Shown one piece after another: positions 27,781 through 36,031 of a DNA stretch of 60,243 nucleotides (the first letter of the stretch is position 1; each line of letters starts with the position of its first letter). The stretch comes from Coxiellaceae bacterium (lineage in GTDB: Bacteria > Pseudomonadota > Gammaproteobacteria > Comchoanobacterales > Comchoanobacteraceae), in contig CACKTD010000005.1 of NCBI GenBank assembly GCA_902603055.1, positions 1 to 60,243 on the forward strand, read 5' to 3'. Below the pieces are notes generated by a model, which was not told the origin of the DNA, did not search any database, and was given only the letters and a program-made list of their open reading frames with translations. The translations under genes were made by a program, and so were the position numbers.

Positions 27781-29379
27781 TTAGGCGTCGATTAAAACAT
27801 CAATATGATTTTTAATTGTTTTATAATTCGGATGTTTCTCTAAACGCTGTTTATCCTCAAGCTTATTATCCATCGCTTCTTTTATTTTTAACTGTCTAAT
27901 GGTTTTTTCATCACTACCACTTAATTCATTAATAACTAATTTCTCGATTGCATAACTTTTCAATACTGACTCAATTTCCTTAGTGATCTTCGCTGACATC
28001 ATTGGATGATATTGCTTTTTAACTTCAATCGTTAAAACATTGGAATCTAGGGCTTGGAATTGTGATAAAGACAATACTTCTTTGGATAGACCCTGTAAAT
28101 TGAGATCTTCAACAAACCCCATCCAATTATCAGCATTTACAGATGGCGTGACTATTTTATCTTTTTTTTTTACTTCAGAAGTTTGTTTTTTCTTGATATT
28201 TGCAACCTGCTCTTGAATACGTGCCATATTATCTACAGGTGGCGCTTTCCCTACCGGTATTGGATTGGCATTTTTGACATTGATTGTCTCAGTCGATTGA
28301 TCATTAAAAGAGTTATTAGTATTTTTATCTAACTTTAGCCCTGTTAATAAATCAGAAGCTTGAAGCTTAAAAGCGAACATACGCATTATCATAACTTCAA
28401 AGGCCATACGGGATGATGGATACAGTGATAAATCTTTTTTTGTGGCAATGAGAACCTGAATATAATTGTGAATTTTAGCCTGATCAGAGCTATTACCTAA
28501 CACTTTTTTGCATAAATAATCCAAAAGTTGATCTACAATGGTTTGGTAATTCGTTACTTTCATTGCAAGTGTATTTAGATTGTTTTTTAAATCTTCTAGC
28601 TCATTGTTCAAAATTGAAGTCAATAAGTCTTCGAACAGCGATTCCGGCACAATGCCTAATATATCTCTTACATGTTCAATTTTTATACAATTATTTTCAG
28701 CATTTACTAAAACACTTTGTAGCAATGTGACCGCGTCACGCATACTTCCTTTAGAGTTTTGACAAATTAAATTTGAGGCGTCATCTTCAATAACTATATT
28801 GTCTTTTTTACATATCACCTCAAGATGTGCTTTCATCTTTTCTAAATTCATTGGATTTAACTGAAACTCAATACAACGGGAACGAACAGTATCAGGTATT
28901 TGGGTTACATCTGTTGTTGCAAATAAAAATTTCATATATTCAGGCGGTTGCTCAAGAGTTTTTAGAAGTGCATTAAAGCTATGTGTTGATAATTGATGCA
29001 CCTCATCAATTAGGAAAATTTTATAACGAGAATATGTGGGTGGTGATTGAGTAAGTTCTAATAACTTTAGCATTTGATCAATACCCGTTCTTGATGCCGC
29101 ATCAATCTCATAAAAATCCCAGTCTTTTGAATTTTGAATTCCTAAGCAAGATTGGCATTCATTGCATGGGTTAAATGTCACTCCAGTATTACAGTTTAGG
29201 GCTTTTGCAAATATTCTAGCGATTGTTGTCTTACCCACACCATGAATACCAGAAAATATATAACATTGATGTAATACGTTGCCAGTCAATGCATTTCTCA
29301 ATGCAGAAATTGTAGCGTCTTGGCTCACTACTTTATCAAAGCTTTGAGGCCGCCATATGTTTGCAAGAATTTGATCCAT
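27781..29379 (-). CDS. dnaX: DNA polymerase III subunits tau/gamma
   Basis: Clamp-loader ATPase and replisome organiser. The 532 residues have Walker A GIHGVGKTT (44-52), the four-Cys zinc site (CNTG...CNECQSC), Walker B IFLIDEVHQLS, SRC sensor VRSRCIEF, and a C-terminal tau-like domain. Codons 403-406 form a run of ten A (28171-28162 on the plus-strand scale). Gain or loss of one A leads to a stop within three codons, so transcriptional or ribosomal slippage would give a ~407-residue gamma form. The ATG lacks a Shine-Dalgarno and lies 7 nt after the SRP RNA 3' end on the same strand. Confidence 0.95.
   Translation of the reverse strand: MDQILANIWRPQSFDKVVSQDATISALRNALTGNVLHQCYIFSGIHGVGKTTIARIFAKALNCNTGVTFNPCNECQSCLGIQNSKDWDFYEIDAASRTGIDQMLKLLELTQSPPTYSRYKIFLIDEVHQLSTHSFNALLKTLEQPPEYMKFLFATTDVTQIPDTVRSRCIEFQLNPMNLEKMKAHLEVICKKDNIVIEDDASNLICQNSKGSMRDAVTLLQSVLVNAENNCIKIEHVRDILGIVPESLFEDLLTSILNNELEDLKNNLNTLAMKVTNYQTIVDQLLDYLCKKVLGNSSDQAKIHNYIQVLIATKKDLSLYPSSRMAFEVMIMRMFAFKLQASDLLTGLKLDKNTNNSFNDQSTETINVKNANPIPVGKAPPVDNMARIQEQVANIKKKQTSEVKKKDKIVTPSVNADNWMGFVEDLNLQGLSKEVLSLSQFQALDSNVLTIEVKKQYHPMMSAKITKEIESVLKSYAIEKLVINELSGSDEKTIRQLKIKEAMDNKLEDKQRLEKHPNYKTIKNHIDVLIDA
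28162..28171 (-). other. A10 slippage tract inside dnaX
   Basis: Ten consecutive A in the coding strand (GTA AAA AAA AAA GAT). A +1 slip reads AGA TAA and a -1 slip reads ATA AAA TAG, both stopping at once near residue 407. Thermus dnaX uses an A9 run for the same purpose, so a role in making gamma is plausible. Confidence 0.5.
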
Positions 29380-29386
29380 AATTAAA

Positions 29387-29480
29387 TGTCAGCCACACTT
29401 CGGCACCCGATTTGAATGCTGCCGCTGCTCCTTTCCAGGCCTGACGGGGTTAACATTCTATCGCCGCGAAGGGGCTGACA
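29387..29480 (-). ncRNA. ffs: Signal recognition particle RNA (4.5S, bacterial small form)
   Basis: A 94-nt RNA on the minus strand. The ends TGTCAGCC and GGCTGACA pair, the molecule folds to one long hairpin, and the apical domain GTCAGGCCTGGAAAGGAGCAGC matches the conserved Ffh-binding region with GGAA tetraloop. A good promoter ends just upstream. It lies directly ahead of dnaX, a common gammaproteobacterial arrangement. Confidence 0.93.
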
Positions 29481-29485
29481 GATAA

Positions 29486-29514
29486 ATTGTATGCTATTGA
29501 CGGAAAAGTTGCAA
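29486..29514 (-). promoter_or_regulatory. Promoter of the SRP RNA gene
   Basis: Minus-strand TTGCAA (29514-29509), a 17-nt spacer and TACAAT (29491-29486), placing the start about 6 nt downstream at the RNA 5' end. Probably also supplies dnaX. Confidence 0.65.
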
Positions 29515-29610
29515 CCAAACCCTAATAATATGCTATTCTTATCACTAAGGGGTGCATTAAATGCATCATTATGATAATAATAAATACATTAGATTAATTA
29601 GGAGTTTAAA

Positions 29611-29925
29611 ATGGCAGATTTAAAAAATCTTATGGAAGCAGCACAAAAAATGCAGGAAGGAATAAAAGCTGCACAAGAAAAAATGAGAAGTAATTGTGTA
29701 GATGTTACATTCGGTGCAAATGCAGTCAAAATTAAAATGCGTGGAGATTATATGATTGAGCATTTAGAAATTGATGCCAGCGCTCGTCAACATCCAGATT
29801 TACATAAAATGCTTCTAGGAGCATTTAATGAAGCGGTCGAAAAAGTTACGAAAAACCAAAAAGACCAGATTCTTGAATTAGCAAAAGACATTGATATTGA
29901 CTCAATCAAAGACGGCGGCGAGTAA
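29611..29925 (+). CDS. ybaB: Nucleoid-associated protein, YbaB/EbfC family
   Basis: A 104-residue DNA-binding dimer protein of the YbaB/EbfC family, which coats the nucleoid. It has the usual Met-rich N-terminal helix (LKNLMEAAQKMQEGIKAAQE) and C-terminal helix with LLGAFNEAVEKV. The start has TTAGGAG in front. It overlaps recR by one base (TAATG); ybaB-recR next to dnaX is highly conserved, although here dnaX is on the opposite strand and divergent. Confidence 0.94.
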   Translation: MADLKNLMEAAQKMQEGIKAAQEKMRSNCVDVTFGANAVKIKMRGDYMIEHLEIDASARQHPDLHKMLLGAFNEAVEKVTKNQKDQILELAKDIDIDSIKDGGE

Positions 29926-30524
29926 TGACGCCAGCGTTTAATCGCTTGGTTGAAGCATTTCAAGTATTACCAGGAATAGGGCCCAAATCTGCAAGCAGAT
30001 TGGCCCTATTTCTATTAGAGAAAAAATCCGACACCATTAACGATCTTGCTACTGCACTCTCAAATGCTGCAAAAGCTATTGTTCGGTGTTCAATATGTCG
30101 AAATTTCAGTGAAGATCCTGTATGTAGTATATGTTCATCGACAAAACGTGATAAAAAAACCATTTGTGTCGTTGAAACTCCCTCTGACTTAATGAGTATT
30201 GAACAATCTAGTTTTTTTGATGGTCAGTACTTTGTTTTAATGGGGCACCTATCCCCTATTGAAGGCATCGGACCACAAGAGCTTGGCATAGATAAATTAC
30301 TCCAAAATTGCACCTCAATGGGCGTAACTGAAGTGATATTAGCAACAAGTACTAAGGCAGAAGGAGAAATTACTGCCCAATATATTTTTGAAGCTCTTCA
30401 GAAACAAAAAGTATCATGTTCTCGTATTGGATATGGAATCCCAATTGGTGGTGAAATTGAATACATTGATGCAAACACATTAAAGCAAGCACTACAAAAT
30501 AGACAGCTTTGGCAAAAATTTTAG
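29925..30524 (+). CDS. recR: Recombination protein RecR
   Basis: Acts with RecF/RecO to load RecA on gapped DNA. The 199 residues contain the helix-hairpin-helix LPGIGPKSASRLALFLL, the zinc finger CSICRNFSEDPVCSIC and the Toprim domain (ICVVETPSDLMSIE, then EVILATSTKAEGE), with typical C-terminal GIPIGGEIEYIDANTL. Confidence 0.96.
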   Translation: MTPAFNRLVEAFQVLPGIGPKSASRLALFLLEKKSDTINDLATALSNAAKAIVRCSICRNFSEDPVCSICSSTKRDKKTICVVETPSDLMSIEQSSFFDGQYFVLMGHLSPIEGIGPQELGIDKLLQNCTSMGVTEVILATSTKAEGEITAQYIFEALQKQKVSCSRIGYGIPIGGEIEYIDANTLKQALQNRQLWQKF

Positions 30525-30595
30525 AGTCTTAGCTAGAGTTCTAGCAATCCACACCTATCTATGATAATTTACAACAGTATATAGGGAGAGTATTG

Positions 30596-31153
30596 ATGAA
30601 AAAAATTCTGTTAGTGTTATTGATGTCAACTTCTGCTTTTGCTCAAATTGGAGTGGGTATGGCATTAGATAATACCTTTGACACAGGTCATAGTGGCACA
30701 TCCAATAACCTTGTTATTGGTACTCGAACAGAGAATTATGGTTTAGGGGGGAGAGTCACCAATTTCAGTGTTGGCTTAAGATCTGTTGAAAACACCGTTT
30801 CCACCGGCGGAGACTATTACGAGCTTCAACTCAGTCAGTCACTCGGTTATAGTTATCCCCTACGAGACAATACATTAGGAATAATTGGGCTTAAAGGTAG
30901 TTATTTATTAATTAGTAACAAAACCAATTATAATAATGGAAATGGAATTGATGAAAACCCTTACAATGTTGCAATCATAACTGGATTATCTTTCTCACCT
31001 TCTTTTTATCCACACTTTGAACTCTTTGGCCATTTGAATGCACTGAGTATGTATCATTCAGGGTATAATGACAACACATCCATGACTTCCCCAGTTGCAA
31101 ATAATACGTCGGTATTTAGCTCAGGTGTTCTTGGGATAAAATATTACATGTAG
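30596..31153 (+). CDS. Predicted outer-membrane beta-barrel protein
   Basis: A 185-residue exported protein starting at ATG 30596 (GGGAGAG upstream). The signal peptide MKKILLVLLMSTSAFA is followed by alternating polar/hydrophobic segments with many Gly, Ser and Asn (NNLVIGTRTENYGLGGRVTN, YELQLSQSLGYSY), as in small beta-barrels, and it ends GVLGIKYYM, close to the aromatic C-terminal rule. It lies 11 nt before icmH and is probably in the same transcript. I do not recognise the family; a role beside the secretion proteins is only suggested by position. Confidence 0.65.
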   Translation: MKKILLVLLMSTSAFAQIGVGMALDNTFDTGHSGTSNNLVIGTRTENYGLGGRVTNFSVGLRSVENTVSTGGDYYELQLSQSLGYSYPLRDNTLGIIGLKGSYLLISNKTNYNNGNGIDENPYNVAIITGLSFSPSFYPHFELFGHLNALSMYHSGYNDNTSMTSPVANNTSVFSSGVLGIKYYM

Positions 31154-31164
31154 GAGATCCTTTA

Positions 31165-31827
31165 ATGGATGAAGTAATCACTCCAAACTTGACCACACTA
31201 GATTTGCCGAACAAAGCAACAGTTTCTCATGGTCAATCCCAAGAGCTTGAAATACTTCCAATCTCAATCATGAATCATCCAGTTGTCAAAGCTGGATTAT
31301 CTTATATTGAAAAAATTAATTCCATTAGAAAAGAGTCTATGTTATCAACAAGTTACTCATTGCATCAATCGGATGCATTGCTAAGACATTTTGTCAATCA
31401 ATGTCATGGTGTATCTAATGAACAAAGTAAAGCATCACAATTAGTTCTAGCTGCTTGGTGCCGTCTGATTTGGAATCCAGATCGAGAGGAACCAGTAGAA
31501 AAAATCAGCAAGGTCGCTAATTACTGTATTAAGTACCCTCATGATCAATCTCCGATTGTCGTATTACTTTATCGAGTGCTAATTGATATTGTGGATGATT
31601 TTGACCATCCACTTCAAGAGACATTAAACCAAATTAAATTCATCTTAAGTCAACAGGGCTTACTACCCAAAACTCCCTTTTTTTTAGAAACGCAACCAGA
31701 TGTAACGATCACCAAAAGGCCAAATTATTGGTACAAAAACCTCTTTTTGCCAATCGCTTTTTGTGTATCACTATCTATTGTTTCTCAAATTTGGATTTAT
31801 ATTACATGGCAAATACTGTTGACATAA
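31165..31827 (+). CDS. icmH: IcmH/DotU-family secretion protein
   Basis: A 220-residue IcmH/DotU (TssL-type) protein. It has the helical cytoplasmic domain (LLRHFVNQC...SKASQLVLAAWCRLIWN) and a single C-terminal membrane anchor (about residues 193-215, LPIAFCVSLSIVSQIWIYI), the layout of DotU. In Legionella, DotU and IcmF stabilise the Dot/Icm type IVB channel at the cell pole; their homologs TssL/TssM serve in type VI secretion. AGGAGAT precedes the ATG. Paired with icmF one base downstream. I chose Dot/Icm on taxonomic context. Confidence 0.8.
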   Translation: MDEVITPNLTTLDLPNKATVSHGQSQELEILPISIMNHPVVKAGLSYIEKINSIRKESMLSTSYSLHQSDALLRHFVNQCHGVSNEQSKASQLVLAAWCRLIWNPDREEPVEKISKVANYCIKYPHDQSPIVVLLYRVLIDIVDDFDHPLQETLNQIKFILSQQGLLPKTPFFLETQPDVTITKRPNYWYKNLFLPIAFCVSLSIVSQIWIYITWQILLT

Positions 31828-31828
31828 T

Positions 31829-34144
31829 ATGGGTTTAGAATTAGCAGTAATCACCTTAATTTCACTAATATCAACCATATTAATAGTGGATACGTTTCAA
31901 AAACCAGACAACCCTTTTCAGAATTTTCAAAAAAAACGTTTTTTTAATAGAGTCAGATCCAGTTTCAATTCTAAAATAAACACTTGGATAGTTTTAATTG
32001 GACCATCAAATTCGGGAAAATCGACACTCCTCCAAAAATATGCATGGGAAAAAAAGGATGAAAACCAAATTCAAGGCACACCCTATTGTATATGGCAGCA
32101 CCCTTCCCAACCTATTGGTGTAATGGAGATGTCACTCAATATCCAATCAGATGATATTAAATCTTGGTCAGATGCTTTAAAAGGCTTAAACCCCCAAAAA
32201 AAGTATGTCTGCATTGATCCAACAAAATTAAGTGCAACGTCTTATCATTGTAATTATCTTGGTGATGTGGAAATTTTATTAACACATTGTGAAAAAATAA
32301 AAGGGTTTTCATTATTCATGAAATCATTGCAAGATACACCTTGGCGATTTAAATTACCTACGAAAACAGCACCAATGAATCTTGATTCAATTCAAGATTC
32401 ATTTGATAAAGTAGATGCACAATTACAAGGCTATACAAATCATCTTTTACAAGATATTGATGACCGAGAAGCTCGAAGAGCTATTAATGACTTCCCACAA
32501 CATTTCAATCAATTAAAGTTTCATGTTGCTAAAATTATTAAGGCTTTCAAAGTTAACAATATTTACTGTACTGGCCTAATCTGGCAATCTGGACAACCAA
32601 ATCTAATTTTTTCACCAAAGTTAGAAGCTGATTTAATCATAAAAGAACCACATCACCCGTATTTAAATGCGGCTTTATTTTCAGGGATGATCTTTTTCAT
32701 TGCTCTTCAATTAACTTGGTATCAAAATCGTATGAACCAACTTTGGGAAAATCAGCCACTTTATCAATTAATGGATGCGTCCACTAAACTAGACAAGATT
32801 AAAGGTCAATCCATTATAGTTTCAGAACTCTTCAATTGGTTTAGTCCGTCTATTAAACTGAGTCTTCATCAAGTTGATCAGATCAAGACTGTCAGCCAAG
32901 AAATAAAATTAGAATTAAGCAAAATCAACCCTTTGATTGCCTCCCTAAAATTAAGACATTACAAATTATTAGGTATTGATAAACAAATTGCACCTTTTGT
33001 TTTAAAAGAATTAAAGCCGACTCAAACACAATTTGAGGAGCAATGGCATAAAAGTACATTACAGGAGCAATTCATAGCAAGTCTTCATTATGTTCATGGA
33101 CAAGACACCATATCAAATACTTTACCCAAAGAGCTTAAAACCCAAGAGGCTTGTTCTTTATTGGAAAACAGGCTATCAATTCAAGAGTGTGAGAACTTAT
33201 CAAAACAATGGCTAAGTTTTCCTAAAAAGAACCTTAATAGTCTATCAGAAGTCATTCAGTTAATTGCCGATAGTCAATTCGATGTTAATACTAATGACCA
33301 ACTTAACAATCTCAAAGTATGGCTTGAAAAGATCAATCAGTCTTCAAACCAAGATTATCTATCTTTCGAGTTTTTACTCAATCATGTAAAAAACCCTAAT
33401 GTTAATCACATACTTAATCAATTAGAAAAAAACAAGGTATCCAATGATATTACAGACCAAATTATCTCCTCTACTTGGCAGTTGTTGATGGATAACTCAG
33501 CAAGGTACATTAATTCAGTATGGGTAAACACAATTTATCCATATTATGAAAATAACCTTAGACAATACCCTATAGATCCAAATTCATTATCTGATATTGA
33601 ACTTTCTAAATTCTTTAGGTTTTACTCAAAAAAAGGATTATTAGAATTATTCTATACACACTACATTCTCCCATTTACAACGTCTGATCGGCTACATACC
33701 AAACCCATATATCGACAATCTAAAATGCCAATAAATGAAACTGCACTTAATTATCTAGCAAATAGTGCGCCTTTACAATCTCTCAGTTGTATGGCAGATG
33801 ATTGTAGTATTGAATTCACACTCAAACCAAATTATAAAAATGAAAGTTGGACACTTCAAAGTATGAATGCATCATATGCATTATCAAATGAAACTACTTT
33901 AATTTGGCCTCAGCACTTTGATAAAGAGGGTGTTACTATAAAGAGTGGACGTAAGGATTATATATATCGAGGTATTTGGGGATTCTGGAGATGGCTCGAA
34001 AAAGGCCAGATGAATCAAAATGTCATTAGCTTTGAGAATCATGCATTTACTATTTCAAGCCCTAATACTAGCCCTATTGAGTTTATCAATAGCATTCGTA
34101 AAACCCAAATACCATCATCACTTATTGAGAAGAAATCTTCTTAA
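31829..34144 (+). CDS. icmF: IcmF-family secretion protein, shortened
   Basis: Inner-membrane partner of DotU. The 771 residues start with a membrane segment (about 3-21), then a GTPase-like domain with P-loop GPSNSGKS (58-65), a second membrane segment (about 278-296, ALFSGMIFFIALQLTWY) and a long periplasmic part to the C-terminus with FTLKPNYKNESW and the conserved GIWGFWRWLEKG near the end. L. pneumophila IcmF is about 970 residues and TssM longer still, so this version is trimmed, mostly in the periplasmic region. Overlap-free, one base after icmH; meets the Sel1 gene tail to tail with 4-nt overlap. Confidence 0.82.
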   Translation: MGLELAVITLISLISTILIVDTFQKPDNPFQNFQKKRFFNRVRSSFNSKINTWIVLIGPSNSGKSTLLQKYAWEKKDENQIQGTPYCIWQHPSQPIGVMEMSLNIQSDDIKSWSDALKGLNPQKKYVCIDPTKLSATSYHCNYLGDVEILLTHCEKIKGFSLFMKSLQDTPWRFKLPTKTAPMNLDSIQDSFDKVDAQLQGYTNHLLQDIDDREARRAINDFPQHFNQLKFHVAKIIKAFKVNNIYCTGLIWQSGQPNLIFSPKLEADLIIKEPHHPYLNAALFSGMIFFIALQLTWYQNRMNQLWENQPLYQLMDASTKLDKIKGQSIIVSELFNWFSPSIKLSLHQVDQIKTVSQEIKLELSKINPLIASLKLRHYKLLGIDKQIAPFVLKELKPTQTQFEEQWHKSTLQEQFIASLHYVHGQDTISNTLPKELKTQEACSLLENRLSIQECENLSKQWLSFPKKNLNSLSEVIQLIADSQFDVNTNDQLNNLKVWLEKINQSSNQDYLSFEFLLNHVKNPNVNHILNQLEKNKVSNDITDQIISSTWQLLMDNSARYINSVWVNTIYPYYENNLRQYPIDPNSLSDIELSKFFRFYSKKGLLELFYTHYILPFTTSDRLHTKPIYRQSKMPINETALNYLANSAPLQSLSCMADDCSIEFTLKPNYKNESWTLQSMNASYALSNETTLIWPQHFDKEGVTIKSGRKDYIYRGIWGFWRWLEKGQMNQNVISFENHAFTISSPNTSPIEFINSIRKTQIPSSLIEKKSS

Positions 34145-34764
34145 CAATCCTTAGTAGGTTGCCATCTAGAAGCTTGACTTAAAGTTATATGTAATTCATT
34201 TTCATTAAAAAAGGTTTTATGAAAGTCCAATTCATACCATGCTTCTTTACTACCTCTAAGAGAAGATACGCTATACCAAAATATAGACTTTGAAAGATTT
34301 CTATCAATACCAATACCATTTGAATACATCCATGCTATATGGTTCATGGCAATAGTATCTCCATGTTTTGCTGCTTTTTTCAGTAATCTAAACGCATGTG
34401 CGAAATCTTGCACTTGATTATCATCACCACGAAAAAAAATTAAACCCAATAATCTACTGGATGTTGGATCACACTTTTCAGATGCCTCAATCAGTAGCTT
34501 AATGCCTTTTGAAGTATCTTGAGATAGGAAGTCCCCTTCGACTAGCATTTTTCCATATTTTCCTTTATAAACTGTTGGTAGCTCTTTAGATGCGACTAAA
34601 TGATATGCTAACCGTAACTCACCAGCTTGTAATGCAGCTAAAACATTTAAAGGAAGTATCTTTTCATTTGAAATATACAGCATAACAAACATGATTAGTG
34701 AAAATATGGTTCCAATAATCCTTAGATACATCATATTATTTGATTTATTATTAAAGGTATTCAT
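34141..34764 (-). CDS. Membrane-anchored Sel1-repeat protein
   Basis: About 207 residues from ATG 34764 (a GTG lies one codon upstream). An N-terminal membrane helix (about 13-31, YLRIIGTIFSLIMFVMLYI) is followed by Sel1-like TPR repeats: TSRLLGLIFFRGDDNQVQDF, AFRLLKKAAKHGDTIAMNHI and AWMYSNGIGIDRNLSKSIFW. Sel1 proteins are protein-interaction scaffolds and are common in Legionella and Coxiella as host-interaction factors; that role here is inference. Overlaps the end of sdhE by about 14 nt, last gene of the rpsF-alr operon. Confidence 0.75.
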   Translation of the reverse strand: MNTFNNKSNNMMYLRIIGTIFSLIMFVMLYISNEKILPLNVLAALQAGELRLAYHLVASKELPTVYKGKYGKMLVEGDFLSQDTSKGIKLLIEASEKCDPTSSRLLGLIFFRGDDNQVQDFAHAFRLLKKAAKHGDTIAMNHIAWMYSNGIGIDRNLSKSIFWYSVSSLRGSKEAWYELDFHKTFFNENELHITLSQASRWQPTKDC

Positions 34765-34990
34765 CACTTAATATCTTCTTTACTAATGCCTGATATTTTT
34801 TATCAGCTGAATTCCTTTTTATGAGCCAAGATATTAAAACAGGATCTTGGAGATTAAGTAATGCTGAGAATAATGCTTTATCATCATCATTTAAAGATGG
34901 AAATCCTTTTTCATAAAAGCGATGCAAAATTAGATCTAACTCTAAAACCCCTCGACGACAACGCCATTTTATTTGGTTAAGCTGGTTCAT
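34751..34990 (-). CDS. sdhE: FAD assembly factor SdhE
   Basis: A 79-residue SdhE/YgfY protein that promotes covalent flavinylation of succinate dehydrogenase. The diagnostic RRGVLELDLIL motif (residues 12-22, RGxxE type) and the helix DKALFSALLNLQDPVLISWLI are present. The length is standard. It overlaps alr by 14 nt, an unusual neighbour, but co-location with housekeeping genes is normal. Confidence 0.9.
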   Translation of the reverse strand: MNQLNQIKWRCRRGVLELDLILHRFYEKGFPSLNDDDKALFSALLNLQDPVLISWLIKRNSADKKYQALVKKILSDEYL

Positions 34991-36029
34991 AAATTGTCTC
35001 TTTAAGCCATTTATCTAATTTTAAATTGGTTAGTATTTGATATGGAATTGCATTTAGTTGATTTGCTAATTGAATTGGTAGAATATTTTCACCCATGATT
35101 TCAACCATATCACCGACCTTAATATCATAATCTTGAATATCTATCGCTGTAAAATCCATTGTGCATCTTCCGACTGTATGGAGCTTATGCCCTTTACAAA
35201 ATACAGGAAGTGAATCATGGGTTAAAGGATAGCCATCGCCATACCCAACATTAATCTGAGCTAGACGGGTTGCTTTTGGAAATCTATAACTTTGATTATA
35301 TCCAACACACTCCTCTTTTTTAACAGACATAATACTTAAAATAGGCACCTTTAGAGTCAGTACCGTCTTTAATCCAAGTTCCAAATCTTTCATTCGTGGT
35401 GGCGTGTACAACATTAAACCAGGCCTAATCCATTCTCCAAAATTTAATTCAGGATTTAGTATCATTGCAGAATTTGCATGCGAATAGGGTAAGGGAGAAT
35501 TTTTAATAATATTTTCCCATAATTTTAATTGCTGATGATGACTGTCATTTACCACAAATTGATTCATAAAGTGCGTCATAAGGATAATTGGTGAAGGACT
35601 TAAATGTTCTAATTTAGAAACGATAGAGTCCACTTCATTAGGCATAAAGCCAAAACGATTAAATCCTGTATTTACTTTTACCCACATATTAAGTTTGATT
35701 TTTTTATTTAAAATAATTTCAACTGTGTTATGATCTGCAACCATAATATCAAGATCATTATTGCTCGCAGCAAAAAGCCCCTCTTCATCTAAGGGTGTTG
35801 CCAATAAAATACGCTTATCAGCAAAAATAGACCGAATTTTTAGAGCACTTGATAAGTCGGTAACACCAAAACCATCAACATCATTCAGTGCAGAAACAAT
35901 TGTCTCATCACCATGACCGTAAGCATTGTTTTTTACATAGGCTAAAATCTTTGATTTAGGAGCAACTTTTTTCAAAACACCTACATTATCTCTTAAATGA
36001 TTGATATTCAAAGTTGCTTTATTAAACAT
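34977..36029 (-). CDS. alr: Alanine racemase
   Basis: PLP enzyme making D-alanine for peptidoglycan. At 350 residues it shows the PLP lysine in AYVKNNAYGHG (Lys33), WVKVNTGFNRFG, the MTHF region, SHANSAMI, WIRPGLMLY, and the catalytic Tyr in VGYNQSYR with VGYGDGYP following. The length is near the normal 355-360. Start has GAGGC upstream. It follows dnaB by 2 nt, as in Legionella and Pseudomonas. Its presence implies a peptidoglycan wall. Confidence 0.96.
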   Translation of the reverse strand: MFNKATLNINHLRDNVGVLKKVAPKSKILAYVKNNAYGHGDETIVSALNDVDGFGVTDLSSALKIRSIFADKRILLATPLDEEGLFAASNNDLDIMVADHNTVEIILNKKIKLNMWVKVNTGFNRFGFMPNEVDSIVSKLEHLSPSPIILMTHFMNQFVVNDSHHQQLKLWENIIKNSPLPYSHANSAMILNPELNFGEWIRPGLMLYTPPRMKDLELGLKTVLTLKVPILSIMSVKKEECVGYNQSYRFPKATRLAQINVGYGDGYPLTHDSLPVFCKGHKLHTVGRCTMDFTAIDIQDYDIKVGDMVEIMGENILPIQLANQLNAIPYQILTNLKLDKWLKETIYEPA

Positions 36030-36031
36030 AG

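Noticed and set aside
31165-34144. icmH-icmF as part of a type VI secretion cluster
   Set aside because: No tssB, tssC, hcp, vgrG, tssK or clpV-like gene is nearby, and the rest of the window points to Legionellales; still cannot be excluded without the whole genome.
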